Below, piece by piece: positions 1 to 13,600 of a stretch of DNA of 64,000 nt. This DNA comes from Mesocentrotus franciscanus. Taxonomy: Eukaryota; Echinodermata; Echinoidea; Camarodonta; Strongylocentrotidae. The stretch lies in contig CP137667.1 in NCBI GenBank assembly GCA_037976565.1, forward strand, positions 3,806,299 to 3,870,298. Reading direction: 5' to 3'. Within the stretch, counting starts at the first letter, position 1. Each line of letters opens with the position of its first letter. Both the position numbers and the translations under genes were made by a program. Below the pieces are notes generated by a model, which was not told the DNA's origin, did not search any database, and saw only the letters and a list, made by a program, of their open reading frames with translations.

Positions 1-420
1 AGTTTAAGGGGGGGTTGACCCGATGACGATGCAGGTACTGTGTGGGTCTGGACACATGATGGCGTTTTTCTATTCACATCACATTTTCACTTGGCAGCCC
101 AAGGGGGTTAAACCCCTAACCCTCCCCATCCCCCATAGATCCACCACTGGGATCTTTTGCAAACTGGAAGCAATAAGCATTACATGTAGGCGATGGAAAA
201 AAGTGCTTGCGAAACGGATAGAACTTGTGGTAGGCTCTTCGCGGCTACAGGGATGACAGAAAATAATATGACAATGAAACCAGCAACTGTGGCAAGATTA
301 ATGGCGGGGACAATCTACATGCTAAAAGAGCACTTAGAATAGGTATATCGGAAAATTAATTCAAGACTAAGTTATAAGTTATAAGTAAGAAGTTATAAAG
401 GAGATAAAAATCTTTGGTAT
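1..420. other. Unassigned sequence at left edge
   Basis: I see no exon or repeat I can name here. The minus strand was searched for the TM6 and TM7 exons of the adhesion GPCR that should follow TM5, and none was recognised. Confidence 0.4.
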
Positions 421-460
421 TAGTCATGTTCGACTTAAAATTGCATGCCCCCGCCCCTTA

Positions 461-735
461 CCTGGTAAAAAAAAACACCTTCTTATAATATCATCCCCCT
501 TTCTTTCTTTTCCCTTCTCATTATTCACCTTTTCCCCCTTTTCTCTCCTCCGTCTTTCCGCTTTTCTTTTTTCCGCCTTTTCTCTCCTCTCTCTTCCCCT
601 TTCCCCTCCTTTTTCTCCTCTTCCCTTTTCTTTCCTCCCTCTTTTCTTCTTCTTTCTCTCTTCCTTTTTTTTTTTCCTCTCCTTTTTCTTTCCCCCACCT
701 TTTTCTCCTTTGCGTTTTTTTTTGGGCCGGGGGAC
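461..735. repeat. Pyrimidine-rich low-complexity tract
   Basis: Long runs of C and T, mostly TTTC, TCTC and CCCTT. The Lys/Arg/Glu-rich open frame on the minus strand is a by-product of this composition and not a gene. Confidence 0.85.
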
Positions 736-936
736 GTGCCCTGTGCCCCCTGGATCCGCCACTGCCGATAAGCTATTTTTTACCATAGGCTCCTTCATAT
801 CCTTATTTCCTTAATTTCCAAGTACCTACAAGCATACCGAAGTGATGTAATATATTTCATGTACTTACGTTTATTGACAATACATATGTATTGTTTTTAT
901 CAGTATTATTCCTTGTATACAAAAATGACAATGTGT

Positions 937-1044
937 ACCGTGAAATGTGAACATACCGTGAAATGTGAACATACCGTGAAATGTGAACATACCGTGAAAT
1001 GTGAACATACCGTGAAATGTGAACATACCGTGAAATGTGAACAA
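937..1044. repeat. 18-bp tandem repeat, six copies
   Basis: Six uninterrupted copies of ACCGTGAAATGTGAACAT fill 108 bases with no visible difference between them. Because the unit is a multiple of three, open frames run through it on both strands; these are not genes. The perfect identity suggests a young or actively homogenised minisatellite, so copy number is likely to vary between individuals. Confidence 0.95.
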
Positions 1045-1545
1045 TGACAACAAACCGAACCGAAAGAGTATGGGCGATGGCCGACAGTGTAACATTGACC
1101 CACAAAAGGGTAACTAATTAAGGAAACAATGAAAGACAAATATGTACTGCAATAAGAGACTCTGGGTTGGATAAATACTGTACCCGAGGTAACATGTATA
1201 TCACTACATGAACTAAGTAAATAATGTGCGTTCAAGAAAACAAATTTCCCTGCTTTTTAGCCTGATCTTTGTGTGATGGATTTAACACTTTCTAGGAGCA
1301 TTATTTCAATCTCTTTATATTTTGGAACGTCCGACAATTGCGGGTACTATTACATGTATAAACACCAAACATAAATAACAGACTGACCAGCTTCTAAATG
1401 GGGGCCAAGACAATCCTTTGATTTTCTCTGACTCGAAAAAGGGAACTCCTTTTCTGGATTCTTCCCAGTTTCCAGGATAGGGGAAACCCTACTTTAATTA
1501 AAAAAAGAAAACAAAAAGAAAGAAAGAAAACACAGATCATATTAC
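1045..1545. other. Probable intron 3' of the TM5 exon, nothing recognised
   Basis: No further transmembrane exon or named repeat was recognised. It should be part of the intron between the TM5 exon and the TM6/TM7 exons that lie outside the window. Confidence 0.4.
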
Positions 1546-1612
1546 CAGGAGTCCGATGGTGATTGTAGAGATGAAGATCTTATACGGTATAAACGTTTCT
1601 ATCAGCCAACAG
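1546..1612 (-). CDS. Gene B exon 21: extracellular loop 2 and TM5
   Basis: Acceptor TTTCAG, donor GTAATA; entering phase 2, leaving phase 0. With the last two bases of the previous exon it codes S-CWLIETFIPYKIF followed by ISTITIGLL. The CWL motif at the end of extracellular loop 2 is a hallmark of adhesion/secretin-type receptors (the cysteine pairs with the one at the top of TM3), and the hydrophobic run is TM5. Confidence 0.85.
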
Positions 1613-4600
1613 CTGAAAGAGAATAATGCAGAAATAAGGAGGTGGAGATTAAACAAATTAGTATTAGTTATTCCACTTAACGAATTATTTTACATCTCAT
1701 CTTCTTGTAAGAATTATCTTATCCTTTTGTAATTTTATCAGTCAGGTATGAGGTGAAACACTGTTTTGTTCATAATTCGTACATGCAAATTACAAGCCGA
1801 AACAGGCATCTTTCATAATAATTATCCTAGCTCAAGTTCCATGTTTGTAATGTTCATGTAAGAGTGCCTTGGTATATAATATTTCCTTATTATTTGTACA
1901 CTGCAGTCTTCGGCCAATGCTTTTGGGCAGTCTTTATCAAATTATGAATGAAATAGATAATCAATCAAACTAAGAACTGTTTTAAAGAATAAATAGTTCT
2001 GTATTTAGAGAGCTTTCTACATATGAAAATGAACTCTTAATTTTGATTGATACCTCTCGGGTGTGCCGTATGCATACGGGTATTCCTCATACAGAACTCC
2101 AACCATTACCACGGGAAGTCCTGAAAATGAATGAAATAAGACAAATGTTATGACTGAAGAAGAAACAAACTATCGGTAGACGATGATATTCTTGCAGTGG
2201 CGTAGCGCGTGTCCAGACGTTTAGGGAGGTCTGGGAAAGGGCATCAGTCTAAATAACAGGTAGATGAAAGTCAAATCATCAGCGCCATCGAGGAGAGGGG
2301 TGGGGTGGAAAGTTGTTTAGTCACGTTCTGTTTTTAGTGCTTCCCCCCTTTGTCTTTCTTTCGCTTTCTTTTTTTTCATTTGTCTTTTCTGGCCGTTTGA
2401 GAGGGGGGCACGTGGCCCATGAAACCCTCATCCACGCCAGGAAAAATATTTAAATGCAGGAAAGATGGATTTAAACTGGTGTAATTCAACTACTGCTGTA
2501 TGTAAAAGATAGGCTTTATCAATATAAACTTGTTTTATGCAATATAACTGGAAGAAAAGGGATTATTGGGACAGTGTAGTATACATTTTTCGCACCATTG
2601 TGAAATTAGGCGCAATCCATTAATTGTATACAAACAAATTGGTGGATCAAAAGCATCCCACCTTAATAATAACAATATTGATTATTTAGGAGCACAACAA
2701 AACAAAAAAGTACCATAGCGCTTACAAAATCACAGAATGTGAAGAGAAAATAGGTCAATCATCATGATCATATTATATATATTATATTGTATTTCATGAT
2801 CATATTGTATTACTTTCGTGATCATATTATATTACCGAGGGAAGAAGTGTATTTTAAGGAATCTTTTGAATGTGGCAAGAACGGTTAGTTGTCTGATGAA
2901 AATTGGAATATTGTTCGATGTTTTCTTTGAGGGTAAATATGTATCCCACGAAACTTCTGGACGCTCTTCCATGAAACTTGTTATCAATAACAGGTTACAA
3001 TAACTGTAATATGCTTTTGAAATCGTGGCATTTCATTGGCTGAGAGCAAATTTGTCATAGAAGCTTAGCATTTGTTTTTTATACCAAATTTTAGGAAACA
3101 GTGCCCTGTCCCTCTTTCATTAAATCCACAATGTACTACTTGTAGCTACAACTCCTCTATATATATAACAATGCCTAAGCGATGCCTGTTGGTCCCCCAT
3201 GATCCTCTTTGTCGTATGTTAATTGAGAGCTTAGTTGATGAGATAACCACCTGTCAGTGACCACGCTAATTCCTCTAATCCCTCCTGGCCAAACTAGTGC
3301 AAAGGGGCTTTAAACTTCTTATTTATAACAACTGCCACAGATCTACGTCAAAATCTGCTCATAGTCAAGTCAAATTTCCTTGTATATCATGTTTATCTCA
3401 TTCATGTCGATAAGACGTAAATCATAATGTGTTACCTCTTGTAATAATGGGCGCTTTCCCCTTACCGAGTGTACTTTTTAAAGAGAGTGGATCAGTGTGG
3501 TAGAAGAAAAAATAAAGTGTACCAATCATGACGAGATGTTTTGCTCTTAGTTCAAGGGTTCCTTGTTGGTATACTGTATTCAAAATATTAGTTTCCTACT
3601 TCCACAAGGCAGGGGGTGGGAGTAAGGCTTTAACACTTTAACAACCGAGGGTCTGATTTTACCCCAAACAGCGAGAAAAATCTTGGTGAGGGGTAACAGT
3701 TCTAGGCTGAATGTCTTGGGTGCTATGAGAGCTGCATGTAGTCCCTCTCGTGTCTTTCCATGTATGTAACAAGTGTTGAGGAACAGAGCTGTCTGGATGA
3801 CCAACCACAATCCATACACCGTGAAGAGATACTGCAAAACCACTGCCATGGCTGCGCAAACGTACTGATATTGTAAGGAATAGAATAAAGAATAATATAA
3901 AATAATGATAGTTAAGTACACCTGGGCAACGTTGACACATTTTAAAATATTTATTGTAAAAACAAGGCAAGACATAAAAACAAGAGCAATAAAATATTCA
4001 TTATCATAAAGTTTCATTAAAGACCTTCTATTACAACAACTGATAAGATGATAAGACACATTCAGTAGGAGCATTCTCTTCCCCCAAACCCCGTGGATTT
4101 TTGTTGATAAAGTCTCAGGATTTGATATGAATCTCAGGTGTGATGCTATTCCTACTGTCTTAATGTAGAGAGTAAAATTCATCTATTATAGGATTCATAT
4201 CAGCCATCAGTTCGTTTTGATGTTAAATGATTTTGAATCCGTTCCAAAATCATCGTGGAATCCACACCAAAAAAGTGATTTGAGAAAAGGGGATTGTATT
4301 ATTTTGTTAGCCTGGAATTGTACTCTAGAACAAAATGATCTCTAATATGTAAAGAATCGATGTGCACTCGACCTGCATCTATTTGAATAGGAGAGAGAGA
4401 GACACATGCACACACACACACACACACGCACACACACACATAAATATACAACGGAGTTTTAAAAAAGAAGTTAGGAAAAGGCATTTAGATTTGATCTACT
4501 AGTATATTGAAACCTGATGAATAGTACTAATAATAGTATACAAATAATAAATGCTTATGAGCTCAATAGTGCGAATATTTTCATGAGTTGAAAGATTAAC

Positions 4601-7600
4601 GTTCTATTCAACGAGGCGTCAGCCGAGTTGAGTAGATTTAACGTTAATCTTTCAACGAGGCGTCAGCCGAGTTGAGTAGAATTAACGTTAATCTTTCAAT
4701 GAATGCAAATATTTGCACTATTGAACGAATGAAGAACATTGATTATTTGTTTTATACAACATCTTTCAACAAATTATGCTTTGCTCCTTATATTAAAGAT
4801 AAATTAAAGTTGGAGTCAGGCCTTCTCGATTACATACAGATTGTCTTCGCGTCAGATGCGCGCAGCTGGCACACGCAGGGCAGAGAGGTACGCAGTCTGC
4901 ATAATAACCCAAAATGCACGCTCATACCGTTGAATAGTACTACGGCGAATAGTACCAAAAATGCACGCCTGTGTAATAGTATATCTATTGAATATCATGT
5001 GACCAACAATCCTCCAATCAAATGACAAGGATCCACGTAGGTGTTGTATAATATAAACTAATATTAGTAACTGATAGTATAGTACTATCTAATAGTATAG
5101 AGTACTATATAATGGTATAATGAGAGTAGTAATTACCAGGTTTCCAGTAGCTTTCATTCCTATGAGATAGATCAAGTGAGCAAGGCAACAGGACATCGCT
5201 ATGTTCAATTGAATCTTGGCCAGTTGGGATTTCTGATTGCTGTTCAATAAAAGAGAAAGTGAATCGCAATAATTGTAAAGATATTCACTTACGGAACTCA
5301 AGCTGTAAGTGTTTAGAGAAACATCAATTATAATAAATTAACCGTTTTAATTGTTTTACGACGATACGTAGGCATAATAGTATTAAAAGTAGACATGCCT
5401 ATTATTGAGCATGAGAATATTAAATGACGTTATTTCTCTTCAAATTATTCTGTTATTCTGAATGTTCATATCAAATGCCTTATTTTATCAAAGCAATTCC
5501 ATGGAGCTTATGCCAGGTATAAATCCCTTCTAATCATGTAACTTCCTTTTTGTGTTCAGGCATCAGATATAACTTTAGGAAATATGAAAGACAAACAACG
5601 TGTTTCATCATTTCATCACGTGACATTCCTGATCAATGTCGGTTTTCCACTATCACCAATATAGCGTATTGTCGCTATTCTTCGACGGACGGAGTTAGGT
5701 GATAATCTTTACTGGCTCAACTTTGAGCTAACCTGTGACCTAATATCTGACCTAACTTTTGACCTATGACCTCGATTTCGGATACGCACCCGAGGATGAA
5801 GTAGACCATGACGATGACGAGAAGGCAGATGACGGATATGGCTCCTACAACCTTTTCGATGAGAAGTAAGGCGATGGTGTTGACATATCCCACAGCGAAA
5901 CCCTGCAAAACAGGTCATATCAAAGATGTAATGTTAATAACTTAACTATCCATACTCCTTGTAAATTTGATGTTTGTGTGTGTTGTTATCCAGTTACTCT
6001 AGAATGAAGTTTAGACTGGTTGAATTAGGTCCTTTGTTGAATACGTTTAGATATAAGCTTTAATATGTAACAGAAGCGCTTCGCGTATGTGCTGGCTCCC
6101 ATTATTTAGCCCGTACCAACCCGTTATTAAATTAATTTAGCACATTAACAATTTTTGATAAAATCGCACAACAGACTTCGATTTTTATGTTTAAATACAT
6201 GAATAACCTGCTTCTTGATTCATTAAGATTTTCTTTTTGTATTAAATAACACTATCCATCCTTACCCTACTCGAAACTCATTAAACTTTCATTAGATAAA
6301 TCCTAAATTAATTTCCCGGCATAACTCAATAAGACATCATGGTCCTGGGCCCCGTCTTACAAAGAGTTACGATTGATCCAAATCAATCGTTAGTCCTCCA
6401 ATCAATCGCAAGTTTGCAGTCTCCTATTTCTTATGTACATAGTTGCGATTGATATCAACTCTTTGTAATACGGGGCCCAGATTTACGGAATGCACTCCCA
6501 GACTCGATAAAATCATGTAAAAACCCTGCATTTATTTAAATTCAATACGAAAAAAGCGTTTCTATCAGAGTACATTGCCTGATCTTTTCCCAATACATGA
6601 AAGAGTAACACGGATCCTCTGAAACAACCTCTAATGATCTTTGCAAGAGCCATTAAAGTATAATAGATAATGTCAGTGGACCTACTTATCCATACAATAG
6701 GTACTGCAGTAGATTGATTGTTTGAACCAGTAAAATAAAAAGAAACTCACAAAAACTTGCTGGAAATCATCTTCAATAAAAGCCGCAAATCTCATTTGCA
6801 CATAGAGACATGTGTTAAGCACATGATGTTGGGCCTACCAGGTACTTACTTCTCCTTATCAGTCTTTCCAGGATCATTATTAAGCCCCTATACATTTTCT
6901 ACCAAAATGTCATTCATTTGTAATCCTGAACATTCAGTGTAAGTTTTGTTGGATTCTGTGATAATTTATTATCTATCATTACGAAAACTCCAGCTTATCT
7001 TTAAGAACACTCTAAACATGTTAATTGGACTACCTTTGGGCCTCGCTCAAGAGCAATAGCTGCAAGATGATCACATCGACATGTCACGTGTGTGTAGTTA
7101 GAATAAACAACCTTACATCCGTCTGTAGACCATTTCCAATCCCTAAAAGCAAATACACACAACAAAACATTCTCTTTACGTTTTAAAAACATCTTTAATA
7201 CTGTATTAGATCAGTTCCAATTTAAAAAAACACCAAAGAAACATCAAATAAGTGATTGTGTAAGTCCATTTAAGAAATGATGAGAACTTTTTCGTCCAAT
7301 AAATCAAAAACGTTCTCTATACCTCCTGAGATTATCTTACAAACGATATACGTCTCAATCCAAAAAAGCAATAACTAAAAATATGACTACTATGTCTACT
7401 TTCCTAAAGACGCTCTCTTAAGGCTTACCTCATAAAACGATTTTATCTTATGTTTTTTCTTATACCTGGTAGGAATGAATTTCTTGAATGCTGGAGTCCC
7501 TAACCATGGTAAGCAGAAGAACAGAATAATACATGTTTTCACTTACGATGCAGCACCTCTCATCGATGTGCAAATCGGTACCTCATTCTCGAAATCCTGG

Positions 7601-10600
7601 GGAATAGTCACGAGGATGAAAATAAATCATTTATTATATCTGACAGTATTAGTAAATTAAATTGTTCATTCATTGCAGCGGATGGAAATCCCACGGAAAA
7701 AAGTTAATATGAGATTGCATACATACATAAAATGAAATTTGTGTCATATGACATTGAGGCCTCAGTAATTCCAAAATAATCATGTCCAATGTCAACCCGT
7801 CCACATCTTCTCCTCACTCAATGGATATTACATCTGCATCCCCCTCCCGTAGTACACCATGTCTCTTCTATGGTATGTGACTCGGTTGACAGGCATACTT
7901 ACTATCTTGGCGGGAAAGACCACGTCGACATATTCACCCTCCTTGAGTTGCAGTGGAGCGCCGTTGAAACAGTAGACGGTAACGTCGACGACGGAACTAA
8001 GAACACGAGAAGAAGCAGCCGACTCGGGTTCACTGTCCACATCATCATCGGTGTTATTAGATGGTGGCTCGGTGCACTGCCGCAACCTTCTGCCTGGCTA
8101 GGCTCACTGAATGCAGCGATCGCTAGTTTAACTGCGAATGATTTAGGTGACATTTTGTGACAGCATGGACATAGAAACTAATTTTCCAATATCTTGTCAA
8201 TTTTAACATCACTTAATTGATCAAACTTGGACAAGAAAGGAGACATGATAGCACACGACAAACCAACTTATTGGTAGATGCAGTGTACATAAAAGTAACA
8301 AAAATCTGTATGAAATTATTTCACATGGAAACATATTTTCATACGAGATGGTACTTTCTTTAATATAAATTTTAGGAAACCGAGGGTAATTATACATGTA
8401 TACACTCGGATTCCCCCACTCACTTGAATTCGTTTGTAGCTGATACCAAGACATTTTCAGAATTGCATTATCAGAAGACCTGCGAGACCAAAGAATTCTT
8501 TTTTCTGTGCTGTAGTCATGTACAATTTTGAAGGTTTCGATCTTGTGCGCCATTTAAACAAATGTTCGGTCTCGTGTGCCTCTGATCATGAGAACGTTTG
8601 CTCTCGAAATAATTTTTTGTGTGAACTTTTTGTCTCGAATATATTTGGTCTTAAGAACTTTCAGTTTTGGGGGCCCGTGAATTTATGAGCCCCAGGATAT
8701 CGAATGTTCTCTGTGACATACCTGGTTTAGTTTGTAGAGATGCCGATTCGAAGTTGACAGCTAAACGAGAATCCGCATCGTCTCCAGGTGAAGTAAAGGT
8801 CAAAGGTCGGTAAGGTTTGACATCCGCTTCCCTGCTGTAGCATTACCTATACAAAAAAGTTTTCGATTGATGATGCTGGCTCCTGTAACATACACGAGTG
8901 GTTTAAGGCTCGACCCTGGTCTATGATTTGTGTTTTGTGTATATGACTTTGTTGTATCAAAGAGGGGTAGGCTACTAGGCACTTACAATTAATATTGCGG
9001 ATATTACTATTATCATTACTTTTTAAAACCATTTTTATCATTATCATTATCATTATCATAATTATCATCACCATTGATGTTACTCTATTACAATTGTATC
9101 ATCTAATAGTTTAAGGCTGTCACGACACATCCATTCAGTGTTATGGGGGGCAATGTTCGCAAAGTCATTTTTTTACGAAATGAATGCTCGACAGGATCAT
9201 AATTCATGAATACGAATTTATCTACAATATGACCTTACCGAAACACTCTGCAAGAAACTCCTCGAATACAGCCACAGGAGATGAATCTTTTGTAGTGGCA
9301 GTTGGAGTAGTTACATTTGGCGCACTCGTCGTTGGTGGCGCTGTAGACGCAGATGGCGTAGTATTCGGAGGAGGGCTTGTCGTGGTTTGCAGTAGAGTGG
9401 TAAGAGGATATGTTGGGGCTTAACGTAAAAGAACAAAAACCCATAGTTTAGTTTGTATGCACATGAATGTATATCTAATGTAGCTCTATTGTCGGAGTTG
9501 GTAGGTATGTCTCATGTAATGGTGTTGGTGGTGGTACACACATGTTTCTGATATCATGGTTCTATTGGTGATACATACATGTTTCTTATGAAATGGTGTT
9601 CGTGGTGGTACACACATGATTCTTATAATATGATTTTCGTGTTGGTTCACATATGTTTCTTGTGCAATTGTGTGGATATTGTAACACACATGTTTCTTGT
9701 AATGGTGTTGGTGTTGGTACACACATGTTTTTTTATAAATATAACGGTGGTAGTGATGATGGTAGTGGTGGTGGTGGTATAGATGGTGTTGGTAATAGTC
9801 CCGATAATAGTGATGGTGAAGAACAACTTATTAAAGCTAAAGAAATAATACACACAAATTGAAACAGGACAGATGGAAGTGACATTACTACCAAATGTTG
9901 ATTTCACGGACTACATAGCTAAACTTTTTTCTGGGCAACCTGCAACTTACTGTTACCATGTTTACAAATAATCTGAAAGGTTTTCAGCAGAAGAGTAGAT
10001 CCAAGAAATGGATCCCTTACCAGGCGTGGTAACGGCAGGTGTAGTAGATGGTGTGGTGGTATCGACCTGCAGGGTAACAAATTAAAACGAACAAAAACAA
10101 ACGTATATTATCGTTTAATATCATTTTAACAAATTACCCCCAAGAAAGATAGCCTGTAACGACTCAGTCACACCGGCAAACTGACTCCACATAGACTCTA
10201 AACCCACCGATTCTTGGCAAATTGGTAATTTGGCAATTTGGCAATTTAAAGTATTTTTTGTTGGGTCTTTAGACGGTCTTGTGTCGGTCTTAGATCGGTC
10301 TCGTTATTGTAAGTGAGGTACAAGAGGATTTATCATTCTAAGTTTAGCACAAATGTGTCGTATTGAGTAATCGAGTAGTTTAATCACCTGACTGGGAATG
10401 CAAAGGTCGTGGGTTCGAGCCCTGCATGCCAATTAAAGGTACTATGTCCCATTTGCAGGCCAAAATAATAAAAAAGGTATAATTCCAACGGCATTTGAAA
10501 GACAACAATAATTTAGAACTTCCCTCAACACGAAAGGGCTTGAAATGGCTTGTAGTGGGAAAATAACGACCATTAGTTGTCGAATGGACTTATTTGATTG

Positions 10601-13600
10601 CAATCACTTAAGTAATAGTCTGATTTTCAGACCGTTTTACCGAATGGTCGTACGTTTTTTGATGCACAAAGATTCAATCAGCTTAATTTTGGCCATAACA
10701 AGTAGTGGGTTATTGATGTAGACAAATGCTCATGTACCTGTTACAGCTTATGTTATGTTTGTTATTACCAAAGACAAAAAGATGTCAGTCAGTCACTCAA
10801 TAGTGTCTGACAGTGAAGTCTAGAAGGTAAACTGGTTTCCTTGCATAGTTTGAATACTAGGACACTGCTAATGTTTAAATTTCACAGATAGGACATACAT
10901 GACATATTCATAATTCCTGCAAAGTTCTACAGAATTTGAAGGAGATTTGAGGTATCTTATATAGTTTAGCTTTGAGAAATTGAGACAATTTGGAAACATA
11001 AAATATATATTAAGAAGAGCTTCATTTAGCCACCATGTTACAATTCCGTCCGATATATATAACGGAATTAATCAAAACTATTTCCTTTTTTCGGAATCTA
11101 TTAAAAACAAAAAAAACAAAAAACAGGTTGGGGCCTACATAAACAACATCCATGTTAACTCGAGTAAACGTGTTACAAAATTGACTGCCCATTTGCGAAT
11201 TTGAAAGCCCGAGCTCATCACCTTTTGACAATTGGAATGAATTTAAATGGTAAAAGTGCAAAATCACCTGACTGATGCTCTAAATTGAATGACTGAAGTG
11301 CATTTGTGAATGTGAATGACAGTCTAGCTATGCTGCCCAAAAAAGGTGTTTTCGCTAAATTGTTTGAACGTTCTATCAAATGGACTGAAAAGTCTGCGAA
11401 ATTGGCCGGGATCAATAACCTGAAGACGCAACTACAATTTTAGAAAGATCAACCAAGTCGGTGACTTTTCAAAGTATTGCAGCTACACTGTTACTGTTAG
11501 CTGAACTAACTTTTCAATGAAGTATGATTTAATATAGTGGTATACATTTAGCCTTTGATCTTCGCCTATACATATCTATTCAGTTTAATTATTTCACATT
11601 CCAATAGCATAAGCTACAGTGTTCATCAATCTCTTAAAGGGACAGATATACAAATTAAAAAGGACAAAAAATGAAGCAGAACAAAACAAAAGAAGACAAT
11701 AAACAACCAAGAAACGAATAAACATACCGTAGTAGACTCCGGCTCCACAGGTCCAACTCTGACACCTTTACAATTAGTAGAAGAAAAACAAAACAACACA
11801 AAGCTGATGAAATCCATATCAATCTCATTTAATCTCTACATCTGGGTACGGTCGTTAAGGTCATCTTCTTTTACATCACATTTATCCCCTATATGTTTAA
11901 TCTGCAATCTGTATACAAATTCTCTTTAGTAAGGAACATCACAGTTATATAATTCCTAACAATGTATTTAAACAAACCAATGTCATGAATTGTGTGAATA
12001 TTATCATTTGTATACATGAATATATACGAGAACAAGTAAGTATAAATAAAATGTTCCACGTTCCACACACACACACACATGCGCACGCACACCAACACAA
12101 TGAGCTCAAAATAATGTTCATGGGCCCCGGGTAAATTCACCTAAAAGAAAATGTCATAACCTTTGCTTTCTTTTTAGATATTAGTCAGAGTGGTGAATCT
12201 GGTCCGAGAGAATCATGGATCCGCCACTACACTATATGGATTAGAAAGAATCAAATAATTGACACTTGGCGCCACATATAACATTGGTCAGGGCATGGTG
12301 GAGCTGGGGGCCTCGTCAAAGTTGAACCGAGCTTAAAGATAAAGACCAGTTCTGGTCATGCGATCGCATTGTGAAAGAAACGTTTTGGAATCGATCAGAA
12401 AAGGTTGATCATCTAGCGTATAAGTATTGGTGTGTACTGCAAGGTTCTGGAATCATCAAAATGATAAAAAAATTGGCCCATTCTTGGTAAAGTTATAAGC
12501 ACTGTACACAGAAAGATGTATATGGGACTACGCGACCACGTGCGCGATATCTATTTGGTCCCAATAGATATAATAATTTACCAAATATATCAATTAGTAG
12601 GCGGTTTCCCGACTTTCCCGGCAAAATTTGTATCATCACGTATTAGTCAAAACATATTCTTTCACATGATTGGTAATGAGAGCTTCCAATTCATTTTTTG
12701 AGAGAGGGGCGTTTCCAAAACTGGTCTTTACTTTTAACTTCATCGATATTTAAAGTGTACAAATTACTCCCTCCCCCAAAGTAACCAGTTCCATGTCGGT
12801 ATACTACATTCGAAATTTGAGATAGAAATATTACTTCTGTAAAGAGATTTCACAAATAAACTCTCAAGTAACATAAGAGTGACTTGTAAGTAGACTACTC
12901 AATGTACTCGTGCGCGCTCGTTTGAAACGTGTCTGGCACGCGGAACTTAAACCCAAGTTGGGTTCCGTGTGTGCAATTTAATATTATTCCTTATTTTCTT
13001 GATACTCCCTTTCCGTTAGCCCATAGGAAGCCGGATATTTTTTTAAAGGTTGATTTCATGCATTCTAGCTATAAAAGAGTTAATTTATTTTAGGTGATTG
13101 GTACACTTTAAAAGCAATCGCAAAAACTTTCGAAATATCAACCTAAAGCAAGCTCGAAAGCCTTGTCCATTAAATGTGCAAAAATCACACAAACCTATTA
13201 GATAATTCGGACAAGGATTTTCCTGGTTATCCAATAGGGTAGGCCCCTATTGATATTGCTCTTGCTTTGATTTCTCAAAAGCCTTTGATTTTATTTCTTT
13301 GTGAATACTAGCTAATTAACTTACAATCGTACTCGGCGTAGAAATAAGCGTTCACATTACTGGGACACGAACCGGTACACCTTATATCGCATTCATTACG
13401 TTGGCTTAGCGTTGAACAATACCCATTGTATACGTTTGTTTTATCACTGCTGGAGCATGATGAAAAGGCAGAACTGTCAAAATCATCACAATCCTCAAAG
13501 CTGAAGCAAAATCCCTTTGTTATGACAATCTCTCTACCAACCCTGCATCTCAGATTGCCATTGACAGAACGACGCCATTCCTGCAGTTTCTTTCTGCAAT

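Noticed and set aside
424..798. Lys/Arg/Glu-rich 124-codon frame resembling a nuclear basic protein
   Set aside because: Antisense of a pyrimidine-rich tract; composition explains it.
1..1540. TM6 and TM7 exons of the adhesion GPCR
   Set aside because: Both strands were read for the usual motifs and nothing fitted; they are presumed to lie left of the window.
4672..5025. 117-codon plus-strand open frame
   Set aside because: Starts inside a palindromic TIR element and shows no domain or splice support.
7789..8160. Plus-strand 123-codon frame
   Set aside because: Antisense shadow of the GAIN-like exon of gene B, which has donor site, phase and domain context on the minus strand.
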